Assembly: GCF_036046055.1 (NCBI RefSeq)
Contig: NZ_CP107939.1
Span: 4,154,001 to 4,218,000, forward strand
Direction of reading: 5' to 3'
Length of the DNA stretch: 64,000 nucleotides
Source of the DNA: Nocardia sp. NBC_00403
Lineage (GTDB): Bacteria; Actinomycetota; Actinomycetes; Mycobacteriales; Mycobacteriaceae
Part shown: positions 25,561-35,520 of the stretch, piece by piece
Layout of the letters: each line of letters starts with the position of its first letter
Position numbering within the stretch: position 1 is the stretch's first letter
Notes under the pieces: generated by a model
Seen by the model: only the letters and a program-made list of their open reading frames with translations
Databases searched by the model: none
Told to the model about the DNA's origin: nothing
Made by a program: the position numbers and the translations under genes

Positions 25561-26230
25561 TCTATTGCTCACGATTGTGGACGTTAGGTCTGTCGGTAGC
25601 TGGGCAAGGCTTGCCGCGCCCTTCTGCAGACTGTTGCAGACACCCCACGCGGGCTGGTGTCGGCGACGTGCCCTCGATGTGATTGTCCAGCCCACCCGCA
25701 CCGGAGCGCAGGCCTCGTGCGGATCTGCGTCGGGGTGAGCAGGGTGGTGAACACCGGCATTGTCGATCGGTGGATCCGGTGTCGGTGGCCGGGTTTCGGG
25801 TGCTGGAACTGGCGCGGGCGTACGCGTTGCTGTCCACAGCCTCGGTATCGGTATCAACCGGCGGTGACAGCGCCGTGGTGCCAATACAGGTCAGGGCGCG
25901 CGGTCACCAGGTCGGGATGTGCCTGGAATTGGAGCCTCTAGGCCGCCATGGCCGTTGGTTGCGTCGTGGCCTGTGCGTCCGCCTGTCGGCGGACTCGTGG
26001 ATCGATGCGGTCGTCGAGCGGGTGTCCACGTCACCGAGGGCGGCCGAGGCGGGCTCGGTGTTGGCAGCGTTGTCCTCCAGTCAGCGGAAACGCTCACTGT
26101 CCCTTCATATTTGGTGGTCCTGGCAAGGCGTCGGCACGCTGGTGGATCGGCTGTCATATGGCAATGGATGCTCGTCTGGAGCAGGGAGACATGGCAGATG
26201 GCTACGAACCCACCATCCCGGGTGGCGGGA
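25561..26230. other. 670 bases without a recognised gene
   Basis: Several long frames are open on both strands but none resembles a family or has a convincing start. A frame beginning near 25683 on the plus strand runs into the antisense of the methyltransferase gene and is probably a shadow. It may be more gene debris. Confidence 0.35.
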
Positions 26231-26935
<705 letters not shown>

Positions 26936-27203
26936 TCAGGGAACCCGATGCATGTTTGGGACGTGGCCCGCGACGCGCTCGGACTGCTCAGGAGCCGGTG
27001 CGCGGTTGCGGGCACGAACCTTGGATCCGAGTCACCGGCCGATCACACCGCCATCGTCGACATTCTGTGTGCATTGTGGAGAACGACGCTTCGACGCGGC
27101 GGATGCTGCGCACCCGACTCGGCGCGGGGACCGGCACCGGCCGCGGCAGGCAGTCTTTTGGGTTGCGAATCCCGGTGAGAGAGGGATAGTGCAATCCTTC
27201 GTG

Positions 27204-28391
27204 TCACGTGGGGGCGCCGCCGCGAAGCCAGTCGGACCAGGGGATGCTCCAATCGCCGTTCTGCCAGATGTCGAGGGGGTCGCCGCCGGTGTTGCGGACC
27301 TCGACGACGTCGCCGGGGATGACGAAGTCGTAGAACCATGCGGCATCGTTGGGGGAGATGTTCAGGCAGCCGTGTGAGACGTTGGTGTTGCCTTGGGCCC
27401 ACATGCTTGCGGCCAGTTCGTGCACGAAGATTCCGTCGTGGCTGATGCGGACCGCGTGGTTGATGCTCGTGCGGTAGCCGCCGGAGTTGGTCGGCAGGCC
27501 GTAGCTGGCGGAGTCCATGATCACCGGGTCGTTTCGGTCCAGCACGGTGTAGACACCGGGGCGGGTCCAGAACGACAGATATCTCGACCCGACGGCCGCG
27601 GTGCCGCCCTTGCCCATCGATGTGGGCATGGTTCGCACCAGGTTCCCGTTGTCGAAGACCTCGATCTGTTTGGTGTCGTCGTCGGCGATCGCGACGTGCG
27701 CGGGGCCGATGATCACCGACACCCGTTGGTCGCGCAGGCCGTAGCGGCCCTCGCCGAGCGCGCGGCCGAAGAGTTCGGCCGTGATCGTGATCCTGGTTCC
27801 CGGTACGTGATATTGCGCCGGCCGCCAGTGTGCGTTCTGATCGTCGAGCCAGTACCAGCCACCGGTGACGGTTGGCTGGGTGGTGACCTTCAGGTGGCGT
27901 TCCGCAGCCGCCCGATCGACGGGTTCGTCGAAATGGGCGACGAGCACGAAACCCACTCCGTAGGTGTCGTTTTCGGCCAGCTCGACGAGATTGGCGGAGC
28001 GCAGGGAGACGTCGACGAGCTGTTGCGGTTGTACCGTGGTGCAGGTTGTCGTCGTGGTGACGTCGCCGGTTTCGCCGTGTGCCACGGCTTTCGCGGTGTA
28101 GGTATGTCCGTAGCCGAGTGGTTCGGTGCTGGTCCAGGTTCGATGATCGGGTGCCGGTACACCCGGCAGTGATCTGCCGGTTTCGTCGATCCATTCGACC
28201 GACCGCAGTGTCCCGTCGGTGACCGTGACCATGCCGGGGCTGCGTGCATCGATGTCGTGGGTGCCGGGTGGGGGATCGAATCGGATTGTGGCGGGTTTGG
28301 CGGGCGCGGGTTCTCGCAGCCCGCATCCGGCCAAGGCGAGGCCACCCGTACCGGCGAAGCCGATCAGTAGCCGACGACGTCCCAATGCCAC
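27204..28391 (-). CDS. L,D-transpeptidase, lipoprotein
   Basis: 395 residues. The N-terminus has twin arginines and a lipobox (RRRLLIGFAG, ALAGC, Cys23), so the enzyme is a Tat-type or Sec lipoprotein facing the wall. Two immunoglobulin-like domains (about 35-250) precede the YkuD catalytic domain, whose signature is GNTNVSHGCLNISPND with nucleophile Cys342. This layout matches mycobacterial LdtA/LdtMt2-type enzymes that make 3-3 peptidoglycan cross-links. A GTG start is used. It is a single-gene unit. Confidence 0.92.
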   Translation of the reverse strand: MALGRRRLLIGFAGTGGLALAGCGLREPAPAKPATIRFDPPPGTHDIDARSPGMVTVTDGTLRSVEWIDETGRSLPGVPAPDHRTWTSTEPLGYGHTYTAKAVAHGETGDVTTTTTCTTVQPQQLVDVSLRSANLVELAENDTYGVGFVLVAHFDEPVDRAAAERHLKVTTQPTVTGGWYWLDDQNAHWRPAQYHVPGTRITITAELFGRALGEGRYGLRDQRVSVIIGPAHVAIADDDTKQIEVFDNGNLVRTMPTSMGKGGTAAVGSRYLSFWTRPGVYTVLDRNDPVIMDSASYGLPTNSGGYRTSINHAVRISHDGIFVHELAASMWAQGNTNVSHGCLNISPNDAAWFYDFVIPGDVVEVRNTGGDPLDIWQNGDWSIPWSDWLRGGAPT

Positions 28392-28601
28392 CGCGTATCT
28401 CCCTTCACTGGGTGCAGCAGGGCCGACCTCTGCCCGTCAGCATGTGGTAGCTAGGCGCTTGCTGGGGCATCAACGAGCGGAATCTCCACCGATCCGTCGC
28501 ACAACCGACACCGTTCCGCGATCGGGCAAGACGGTCATGGCGGTCTGCAAGACCCGGACGGTCACACGGTCCGCCGGCGCGACCTGTCAGCTGAAACCGG
28601 C

Positions 28602-29468
28602 TCAGGGCCGCACGACGGTGACCAGGCTGATCAATGACTGCTCGGCGGCCGGAGTGTGGCCGAGGTCGCGGATGTAGTCGTTGAGGTAGACGCGCTCGCC
28701 GGTCCACCCGCGGTCGGTGAACCACTCGGTGACCTCACTGTGGGGGTCGTTGTAGATCAACCGCACCCAGTCCGAGCCCGCGTCGCCGCGCTCGGCCATC
28801 GAGGCGGCGGCCTCCGCGGGCAGCGGATCCATCTGCTCGATCGCGACCCGGCTACCGGGCGCGCTGAGCGAGACGACGGCGTCGAACAGCTGGTCCTGTG
28901 CAGCCGGCGACAGATAGATCAGCAGGCCCTCCACCAGCCACGCAGTCGACAGGGCAGGATCGAAGCCGCTGTCGCACAACGCTTTCGGCCAGTCCTCACG
29001 CAGGTCCACCGGCACCTCATGGCGCTCGGCGCTCGGCTGGCGCCCAGCCTGGGCGAGAGTTTCGCACTTGAACTCCAGCACCTGCGGCCGGTCGAGCTCG
29101 TAGACGACGGTGCCGTCGGGCCACGGCAGCCGGTACGCGCGGGCGTCCAAGCCGGCCGCGAGGATGACCACCTGCCGGATGCCGGCGGCCGCGGCCGCGT
29201 AGAGGTAATCGTCGAAGTACCGGGTGCGGGCGACCTGATGCTGCTGAAACTGAATTCCGAATTCGGGGGTCAGCAATGGATGGTCGGGCACTCGATCGTC
29301 GAGCAGGTCGGCCCACTCCCCGCCCGCGGCCCGCACGAAGAGCTCGGCGAACGGGTCCTGCGCCGGCGCATCGGCCGCGCGGCCGCCCAGCGCGCGAGCC
29401 GCCGCGACGAACAACGCCGTAGATCCCACACTGGTATTGATGTCCCAGGAATCTCCATCTGTGCGCAT
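28602..29468 (-). CDS. TIGR00027-family SAM-dependent methyltransferase
   Basis: 288 residues. Members of this family, expanded in Mycobacterium and Nocardia, share the start RTDGDSWDINTSVGSTALFV, the motif QVVILAAGLDARAYRLPWPD, VYELDRPQVLEFK and AWLVEGLLIYL. All are present. The fold is that of leucine carboxyl methyltransferase (Ppm1-like). The ATG at 29468 matches the usual start. Another ATG 12 codons upstream is possible. The substrate is unknown. Confidence 0.9.
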   Translation of the reverse strand: MRTDGDSWDINTSVGSTALFVAAARALGGRAADAPAQDPFAELFVRAAGGEWADLLDDRVPDHPLLTPEFGIQFQQHQVARTRYFDDYLYAAAAAGIRQVVILAAGLDARAYRLPWPDGTVVYELDRPQVLEFKCETLAQAGRQPSAERHEVPVDLREDWPKALCDSGFDPALSTAWLVEGLLIYLSPAAQDQLFDAVVSLSAPGSRVAIEQMDPLPAEAAASMAERGDAGSDWVRLIYNDPHSEVTEWFTDRGWTGERVYLNDYIRDLGHTPAAEQSLISLVTVVRP

Positions 29469-29701
29469 GCTCGCCAACGTACCGATCGCGGCGAGCTCGG
29501 TCATTCCAGCGCACCGCGACAGCGGAATCCTCCATGAATCAACCCCATAGCGGCGTTCACTCCACCGAAGGCGCGGTCGGCGGGGTGAAATCCTCCGGTG
29601 GAGGGGGAGGTGTAGCGGTGGCAGCCGCAGCTTGCCCGTTCCTGTTCTCCCTCGTTGAACGGATGGATGGGGCCGGGTTGTACCCCGGGGTGGCCGGCTT
29701 G

Positions 29702-30085
29702 CTAGTCGCGCAACTGGGCGCGGGCGGCGGCGAACCATGCCTGGGTGGCGGGCAGTCCGGCCTTGATGTCCTTGCCGGCGCCGTTGAACCCGAACAGGTC
29801 TCCGGCGAACCGGCTCAGCACCGTGCCCTCGGTCTCGTCGAGTTCGGCGAGCAGCTCGGTGTCACCGAGCAAGTAGGCAACGCCGGCCACCTCTCCATTG
29901 GGCCACGCATGGCGGTAGTCGTCCCAGCCGTTTCGCTGCACCGTGCGGGCCCGTCCAACCAAGCTCGTTTGCAGAGCGGCGCGTTCGGCGTCGCCGGGCT
30001 GCTGCGCTCTGAGTGCCTCCCAGGTGATCGGTTTCTCTGCTATCGCTTCCGGCTCAGTGCCGTCGCCGGGGTTGGTCTCGGTCAT
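29702..30085 (-). CDS. Hypothetical cytoplasmic protein
   Basis: 127 residues. The acidic N-terminus is followed by ITWEALRAQQPGDAERAALQ, a helix-rich middle and WFAAARAQLRD at the end. The ATG at 30085 follows GGGAAGGA, a strong ribosome-binding site, so the longer frame is not used. I do not recognise the family. It diverges from the metal-sensor gene. Confidence 0.6.
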   Translation of the reverse strand: MTETNPGDGTEPEAIAEKPITWEALRAQQPGDAERAALQTSLVGRARTVQRNGWDDYRHAWPNGEVAGVAYLLGDTELLAELDETEGTVLSRFAGDLFGFNGAGKDIKAGLPATQAWFAAARAQLRD

Positions 30086-30250
30086 CAGTCGTCCTTCCCG
30101 TTGTGTCCAATATGGCTTACATGGCTGTGGGCGCGGGGTTTGTGGAGACCGGCTGCGGCTCGAGACATCCCATGCCGAGTTTGCGCTGACCGTATAGCGC
30201 TGCCGATCCAGCTGGAACAATAGTTCATCTCCCACTGAATACAGATTTTG

Positions 30251-30595
30251 ATGTACGGTTTGTGTGTGGAGACGTTACTGCACAGTGACGCGCTGGCCCG
30301 GTTCGGTCACGCGCTCTCGGATCCGACCCGCACCCAGATCCTGTTGAGGCTGCGCACCGGCCCGTCCTATCCCTCGGACATGGCCGAGCAGATCGGGGTG
30401 ACGCGCCAGATCCTGTCCAACCATCTGGCCTGTCTCCGAGGGTGCGGCTTGGTCGTTGCGGTTCCCGAGGGGCGGCGCAACCGCTACGAGTTGGCCGATG
30501 TGCGCATCGGGGCCGCGCTCGGTGATCTGCTCGGGCTGGTGCTGGCCGTCGATCCGGCGTGCTGCCCGGTCGCCGACTCGGAGGGGTGCTGCTGA
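30251..30595 (+). CDS. ArsR/SmtB-family metal sensor, CmtR-like
   Basis: 114 residues with a winged helix (DALARFGHALSDPTRTQILL, GVTRQILSNHLACLRGCGLV). The two cysteines in LACLRGCG match the Cys57/Cys61 cadmium/lead site of Mycobacterium tuberculosis CmtR. The C-terminal tail DPACCPVADSEGCC supplies four further cysteines. The sensor should repress until a soft metal binds. The ATG 30251 is taken; a TTG three bases earlier and a GTG further in are alternatives. It overlaps the CDF exporter by one base (TGATG), so the pair is one transcript and presumably autoregulated. Confidence 0.88.
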   Translation: MYGLCVETLLHSDALARFGHALSDPTRTQILLRLRTGPSYPSDMAEQIGVTRQILSNHLACLRGCGLVVAVPEGRRNRYELADVRIGAALGDLLGLVLAVDPACCPVADSEGCC

Positions 30596-31317
30596 TGTCG
30601 GCTCCGCTGGGGCTGCCGTCGCTGCCGCCGACGGCCATCGCACTCCGTCCTTCACCACAGCGGCGGGCGGTGCTGTCGCGCCGGATCCGCTGGTTGGTCG
30701 CCGCGACCATCACCTACAACGTCATCGAGGCGATCATCGCCCTGAGCGAGGGCGCCCGGGTCTCCTCGACCGCGCTGATCGGATTCGGCCTGGACTCGGT
30801 AATCGAGGTGTCCTCCGCCGCGGCGGTCGCCTGGCAGTTCGCCGGCCGCGACCCCGAGAAGCGGGAGAAGATCGCGCTGCGGATAATCGCCTTCTCCTTC
30901 TTCGCCCTGGCCGCCTACGTCGCCGCGGACTCGGCGCGTGGCCTGCTCGGAGTAGGGGAAGCCCGGCACTCGACGATCGGAATCGTGCTGGCTGCAGTGA
31001 GTTTGGCAGTGATGCCGATGCTGTCGTCCGCGCAGCGCCGCGCCGGACGTGAACTAGGTTCCGCCTCCGCGGTCGCCGATTCCAAGCAGACGCTGCTGTG
31101 CACGTACTTGTCGGCGGTGCTGCTGGTCGGCCTGCTACTCAACAGCCTGCTCGGCTGGTCGTGGGCCGACCCGATCGCGGCTCTGGTCATCGCCGCGATC
31201 GCGGTCAAGGAAGGCATCAATGCCTGGCGCGGCGATACCTGCTGCCCGTCACCGACCACCCTCGGCGCCATGACCAGCGGAGGTGCAGACACGCACAACT
31301 GCGATTGCTGTGACTGA
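30595..31317 (+). CDS. CDF-type cation efflux protein
   Basis: 240 residues, a cation-diffusion-facilitator membrane domain with six helices but no normal cytoplasmic C-terminal domain. The metal-site motif of helix 2 is seen in STALIGFGLDSVIEVSSA, and that of helix 5 in SAVADSKQTLLCTYLSAV. The tail is very Cys-rich (GDTCCPSP... and THNCDCCD), which may load metal onto the pore. Co-transcription with a CmtR-like sensor predicts export of cadmium, lead or zinc. The start at 30595 overlaps the sensor stop. Confidence 0.87.
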   Translation: MSAPLGLPSLPPTAIALRPSPQRRAVLSRRIRWLVAATITYNVIEAIIALSEGARVSSTALIGFGLDSVIEVSSAAAVAWQFAGRDPEKREKIALRIIAFSFFALAAYVAADSARGLLGVGEARHSTIGIVLAAVSLAVMPMLSSAQRRAGRELGSASAVADSKQTLLCTYLSAVLLVGLLLNSLLGWSWADPIAALVIAAIAVKEGINAWRGDTCCPSPTTLGAMTSGGADTHNCDCCD

Positions 31318-31716
31318 CCAATCGTCCAGACCAGAACCACTGTTGGGGTTCGGTTCTCCAGCTGGTGCAGGGAAGCCACGAGTGCGGGGAGCTGCTGCAC
31401 GCGGCTCGGATAGCCGGCGAACCCGAGTGGTACTGCCACGACTGTGACCACCACGCACAAGTCGCGTAGCTCCGGGCATGGCCCAAACAGAAATATCGGC
31501 CGGGAGCAGATCCCTGCCGACATTTCTCTTTAAGGCAGTGCCTGGGGCGATGTCTCACACGGCGACGGGGCAGGCGTGCTTGGTCATGGCTGCTGGTGCC
31601 ACCGAGTGGGTTCAGCCGGTGTCCGAGCTGTTGAGGACCGGGTCCGACCGGCCGATAACTCCGAGAAACCAGTGCGATACTCCCAACACGCCTACCAATC
31701 GATCGGAGTGCACTGA
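31318..31716. other. 400-base intergenic region, nothing recognised
   Basis: Short frames on both strands lack family resemblance. The last bases include GGAG, the ribosome-binding site of the GNAT gene. Confidence 0.4.
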
Positions 31717-32172
31717 GTGAAGATCAGGGAATACCACGAACGAGACAAGGACGAGTGCCTGCGCATCTTTGTCAGCAACACGCCTGAGTTCTTCGCGCCC
31801 CACGAGATTTCGGAGTTCGACACTTTCCTCGACAACCCGCGCTGCTCCTACCACGTCATCGAGGAAAACGGTGTCATCGTGGCATGTGGCGGATGGGTGA
31901 TCCGCCCCGACCGTTCGTCATCGCTGTGCTGGGGGATGGTGAGCAGGTCCGAACACCGTCGAGGTATCGGGGCCTATTTGCTCCACGAGCGCCTGCACCT
32001 GATTTCTGCAGACGGCTCGGCATCGTGTGTCCTCCTGGAGACCAGCCAACGTTCCAGCCCGTTTTTCGAACGTCTGGGCTTCGTGACCACCCGGACCGAG
32101 CGTGATGGTTTCGCCCCCGGTATCGACGCGGTAGCTATGCGGCTGGACATCGCGAGCCGCGACGTTCCCTAG
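31717..32172 (+). CDS. GNAT-family N-acetyltransferase
   Basis: 151 residues with the GNAT fold: MKIREYHERDKDECLRIF at the start, strand/loop GGWVIRPDRSSSLCWGMVSR, the acetyl-CoA-binding motif A as SEHRRGIGAYLLHERL (R-x-x-G-x-G/A), and FFERLGFV near the end. The GTG start has GGAG eight bases before it. The substrate is unknown. The gene converges on DUF4097. Confidence 0.85.
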   Translation: MKIREYHERDKDECLRIFVSNTPEFFAPHEISEFDTFLDNPRCSYHVIEENGVIVACGGWVIRPDRSSSLCWGMVSRSEHRRGIGAYLLHERLHLISADGSASCVLLETSQRSSPFFERLGFVTTRTERDGFAPGIDAVAMRLDIASRDVP

Positions 32173-32216
32173 TTGGTGCCGGACACCTCGCCGGAGATCC
32201 CCGAGCCGCATGCCCA

Positions 32217-32236
32217 CCGCCTACCGCGCTAGGCGG
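32217..32236. terminator. Hairpin between convergent genes
   Basis: CCGCCTA-CCGCGC-TAGGCGG forms a 7-bp stem with a 6-base loop between the stops of the GNAT and DUF4097 genes; the right arm covers the DUF4097 stop. There is no T-run, as is common in high-GC terminators. It could serve both transcripts. Confidence 0.4.
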
Positions 32237-32873
32237 CGGTGGCGTGCCGGATGATGATGTTGCCGAACGAGTTACGTGCGTCCACCCGCACAATGTCCGT
32301 GGTGTCCCGCGGCCGGTCGACCGGTCCCATCACGTTCTGCACGGTGCCGTGCAGGGTGTTCGTTTCCAGCCGCACCGCACTGCCCGCGCGGATACCCACC
32401 TCCAGCTCGCCCATGGAGGTTTCCAGCCGCAGCACACCGCGTGAGGCTTCGTCGATACGGATGTCACCCTTGGCGGCCTTCGCTGTCACCGAACCGAGCG
32501 GGCGTTCGACGGTGATGTCGCCGGCGGCGATCTCCAGGTCGCACTCACCGAGTCCACCGGTGCCCAGCAGTCGGCCCACCGCGGCGGTGGCCTTCAGTCG
32601 GGAGCCGGTGGGCACCTCGATGGTCACCTCGATCGACGGGTTACCACCGAACGGGGTGTAGGTCCGCCAATCCTTCGGTGCTGTCACCGTCAGGGTGCCG
32701 GCGGTGAAATCGACCCGGGTGTGTGCTGCGGCGCGCACGTCACCGGTCTTGGACTTATCGGCCGGCCGGACCTCGACGACGGTGTCGCTACGGTCGGAGG
32801 CGATGACCCGGACCTCAGCGGAGAGCACCTCGACGGTGAGGGTGATCGGTTCCGGTGTCGCGAATGCGGGCAT
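32229..32873 (-). CDS. DUF4097-family beta-strand-repeat protein
   Basis: 214 residues made of short repeating strands (LTVEVLSAEVRVIASDRSDT, SIEVTIEVPTGSRLKATAAV, GDITVERPLGSVTAKAAKGD), giving a right-handed beta-helix-like adhesin or polymer-type fold. No signal peptide is visible. Members are often encoded beside envelope-stress or two-component genes, but the role is unknown. About 130 bases upstream is an array of TGACA boxes at 11-base spacing (33001-33039) that may regulate it. Confidence 0.8.
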   Translation of the reverse strand: MPAFATPEPITLTVEVLSAEVRVIASDRSDTVVEVRPADKSKTGDVRAAAHTRVDFTAGTLTVTAPKDWRTYTPFGGNPSIEVTIEVPTGSRLKATAAVGRLLGTGGLGECDLEIAAGDITVERPLGSVTAKAAKGDIRIDEASRGVLRLETSMGELEVGIRAGSAVRLETNTLHGTVQNVMGPVDRPRDTTDIVRVDARNSFGNIIIRHATAA

Positions 32874-33000
32874 GGCTGTACTCCCTTTGAACGTGTGCGA
32901 TAGGTGCGGTGTGTGAACTGGGTTCGTCCCCGGATGGCTTCGGTGGCCCGGGGGTTGCGGTTGCTGTGCTGTTGACAGGAGTTACTTTCACCGGCCGGGT

Positions 33001-33039
33001 TGACACCGACCTGACACCGACCTGACAGGCTCACTGACA
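33001..33039. promoter_or_regulatory. Four TGACA boxes at helical spacing
   Basis: TGACA begins at 33001, 33012, 33023 and 33035 (spacing 11, 11, 12). On the other strand it reads TGTCAGGTCGG, repeated. Direct repeats with an 11-base period are the format used by SARP- and OmpR-type activators. The rest of 32874-33298 contains no recognised gene. Confidence 0.55.
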
Positions 33040-33298
33040 CGGTGCTCGGAAGGGGATGGCCTCACCGTGCAAGCTGAAATGGGCATGCGCCGCCGGTTCG
33101 ACCATCCCAACGAGTGCGGATGGTGAACCTGGGTCCTGGTGGAGCCTGCCTTCGCCCGGAATGTCAGTGGATTGGTACCTCAGCGCTCAGATCTGCAACT
33201 CCGAGCCGACCTTCCAGCACAGGAAGACTCCCGCAGCCTGAGTTCACGCTCATACAAATTGCGAGAACTTATCCGAGTTCGAGGCGCACACTCGGAGG

Positions 33299-33643
33299 GT
33301 GGGTACGGCCGAGGACGATGCGGCGCGCGGTGAGCTGATTCGACAGATCGCCGTCGTGCTCGACGATCTCGTGTCGCGTGCCGAACGAGCCCGCCCCGGC
33401 CGAAGTGGCGCGGATGCGGAATGGCTCGATCGACTGCTGGCCGAGCTGCGCCCGATGGCCGAGCAGGCGCACGATCTGGAGGTCACGCGTACGATCCGCG
33501 ACATCGTCGCCCGGCACGGGTCGGGGCCGTGGCCGGCCGAGGATGTCGCGGCCATCGCGGATGCGGATCCGGCGGCGGTCCGCCGGATTCTGGATGCGCT
33601 CACCGCGGCCGGGCCGGCGTGGCCCGAGCCCGGCGCGAACTAA
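33299..33643 (+). CDS. Hypothetical helical protein
   Basis: 114 residues, highly charged and helical (ELIRQIAVVLDDLVSRAERA, WLDRLLAELRPMAEQAHDLE). The C-terminal region (ARHGSGPWPAEDVAAIADAD, RRILDALTAAG) looks like a small winged-helix-type repeat. The GTG start follows GGAGG very closely, so the start is unsure. No family recognised. Confidence 0.6.
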   Translation: MGTAEDDAARGELIRQIAVVLDDLVSRAERARPGRSGADAEWLDRLLAELRPMAEQAHDLEVTRTIRDIVARHGSGPWPAEDVAAIADADPAAVRRILDALTAAGPAWPEPGAN

Positions 33644-33866
33644 GGAGTTTTTCCAGACTTCACCCTGACCCCGGCGGATATCGCGTTTGTAGATCCAGGC
33701 TGTGGCCGTGGCCCGGCGGATCGGCTCGGTGTGGCAGTGGCGTTTCAGCTGGTAGAGGGACATCTGGCGGGTAGCCTGAGTTCCTCGTGCAGCGCCGCCG
33801 CTCGGGTGGCCACTGCCTCGTGTGATCGGAACGAACCCACTCGAACGCGAAGGAAAGGACGAGCAG

Positions 33867-34364
33867 TTGAAGAACACTGGACGGATTGCTTTCGCCTGTC
33901 TTGCCATCGTCACCGCCCTGAGCATGACCGCCTGTGGAAGCGACGATAAGAAGAGTGACGCCAACTCGACCAAGGCGACCACCAGCGTCAAGGCGCCCGC
34001 AGCCGACAAGCTGCCGCCCACCCCGACCGCCGCCGACCTGAACACCCTACTGAGTCACGCGCTGGACCCGAACGTGCCGAACACCGAGAAGCGGGAGATG
34101 GTTCAGGGCGCCGAGAATGATCCGGATCTGCCGAGCCGCCTCGCCGAGGCCTACACGCAGACCGGTGCCAAGGTGGAGGTCACCGAGGTCGCCGCTCCCG
34201 TCGGTGACACCCTCAACGCCAAGGCCAAGCTCACCGTCAACGGCCAGGAGAACATCGCCGACGTGCCGTTCGTCGCCGAAAACGGCAGGTGGAAGGTCCA
34301 GAAGCAGTGGGCCTGCCAGACCCTGTCGCTGGCCAACATCCAGTCGTCTGCCTGCGCCAGCTGA
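33867..34364 (+). CDS. Secreted lipoprotein, MTB12-like
   Basis: 165 residues from a TTG start with AAAGGA nine bases upstream. Earlier starts put charged residues before the signal peptide. The signal ends at lipobox MTACGS, so the protein is lipidated. After a low-complexity linker comes LPPTPTAADLNTLLSHALDP and NVPNTEK, close in style to the low-molecular-weight T-cell antigen MTB12/CFP-2 family of mycobacteria, then a two-strand NTF2-like domain ending PFVAENGRWKVQKQWACQTL. Function in the family is unknown. Confidence 0.78.
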   Translation: MKNTGRIAFACLAIVTALSMTACGSDDKKSDANSTKATTSVKAPAADKLPPTPTAADLNTLLSHALDPNVPNTEKREMVQGAENDPDLPSRLAEAYTQTGAKVEVTEVAAPVGDTLNAKAKLTVNGQENIADVPFVAENGRWKVQKQWACQTLSLANIQSSACAS

Positions 34365-34439
34365 CTATCCACCCATGGACGGTCGGAAAACCATCAGCCT
34401 GCCAGTGCGGTTAGGCCTCTGACCGCCGAGGTTCAGGGC

Positions 34440-34474
34440 GGGTCAGCCTGGCCACGATACGGTCAGGCTGACCC
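34440..34474. terminator. Long perfect hairpin after the lipoprotein gene
   Basis: GGGTCAGCCTG and CAGGCTGACCC form an 11-bp perfect stem with a 13-base loop, about 75 bases after the lipoprotein stop. GTCAGGCTGAC recurs near 34566. It may be a terminator or part of an insertion-sequence end. Confidence 0.4.
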
Positions 34475-34702
34475 GGCTGTCGCCGTCCACTGGGGCTCGA
34501 TGCATCGATCGTGCGGCGCGAAGGCAGCAGCTCGTCGTACTTAGAGCGCGTCTGTGAACTTGTCAGGCTGACGTGGTCCGTGCAGGCTCGGCCGATGGCG
34601 CCCTCTGCTGCGATGAGTTTCGCTCGGGTCGCGAGTCTGTTCTGGTGAGCGTCGTAGGACGTCGTACGACTCTGCCCGGTATGAGACACCACGGAGGACA
34701 CC

Positions 34703-35516
34703 ATGACGACCACGCCGAACGACCCGACCACCGCGCTGCCTGCCCGCCCGCCCGTTGTCGACCTCGCCACCTGGCAGACCGCCCGTGATGAGCTTCTGGT
34801 CCGCGAGAAGGCCCACACCCGCGCGGGCGACGCCCTCGCCGCGGCCCGCCGCCGGCTGCCGATGGTGGAGCTCGACGGGACGGTCGAGGTCGTCGGACCC
34901 GACGGCCCGGTCCCGTTCCTGGACCTGTTCCAGGGCCGCGACGAACTCGTGGTCTACAAGCACATGTGGTACGACGGCGCACCACACCAGGGGCAGTGCG
35001 AGGGCTGCACCACCACGGCCTGGCACCTGAAGGACGCCGTCTACCTCAACGCCCGCGGCGTCTCGTTCGCCATCCTGACCACGGGCCGTTGGGACGAGGT
35101 GGCCTCCTACATCGAGTTCATGGGCTACACCCAGCCCTGGTACTCGGTGCGCGACATGGACGAGCCGGTCGGCGGCAGCATGGGTTACATCACCTGCTTC
35201 CTGCGCGACGGCGACCACGTGTTCCTCACCTACTCCACGACGGGCCGTGGCAACGAGCCGATCAACGGGTCCCTCGGCCTGCTCGACATGACGCCCTACG
35301 GCCGCCGCGAGGCGTGGGAGGACAACCCCGAGGGCTGGCCCGAGCCCCCTCAGGCCGATTCGCCGGTTGGTGGACATGGCTCGCCGATTTGCTGGTACTG
35401 GCGCACGGACGGCCAACGGTGTTGCCACCTGGGGCCCGACCAGCCGCCCCGTGCCGCAGTGGACCCGCCCCGGCGCGACCCCCGTGGAGACCCTCGGCCG
35501 GCACGGCCACCACTGA
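34703..35516 (+). pseudogene. DUF899-family thioredoxin-like gene with a late frameshift
   Basis: Residues 1-230 match DUF899 (predicted dithiol-disulfide-type proteins): ATWQTARDELLVREKAHTRA, LPMVELDGTVEVVGPDG, VVYKHMWYDGAPHQGQCEGC and PICWYWRTDG. One extra G near 35411 shifts the frame. The correct C-terminus (ATWGPTSRPVPQWTRPGATP, ending GRHGHH) is readable in the next frame and stops at TGA 35514-35516. As written the protein would run into about 120 foreign residues. A single-base change could also be a sequencing error. Confidence 0.75.
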
Positions 35517-35520
35517 CACG

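Noticed and set aside
26041..26200. Repeated GRHGRWL peptide in a plus-strand frame
   Set aside because: The underlying DNA is not repeated well enough; probably coincidence in a shadow frame.
27043..28326. 427-codon minus-strand frame
   Set aside because: Overlaps the L,D-transpeptidase in another frame of the same strand; strongly Arg/His-rich and without family features.
34540..34580. Possible insertion-sequence end (GTCTGTGAACTTGTCAGG)
   Set aside because: It resembles IS5-type ends only by memory and I could not find a matching inverted end after the transposase remnant.
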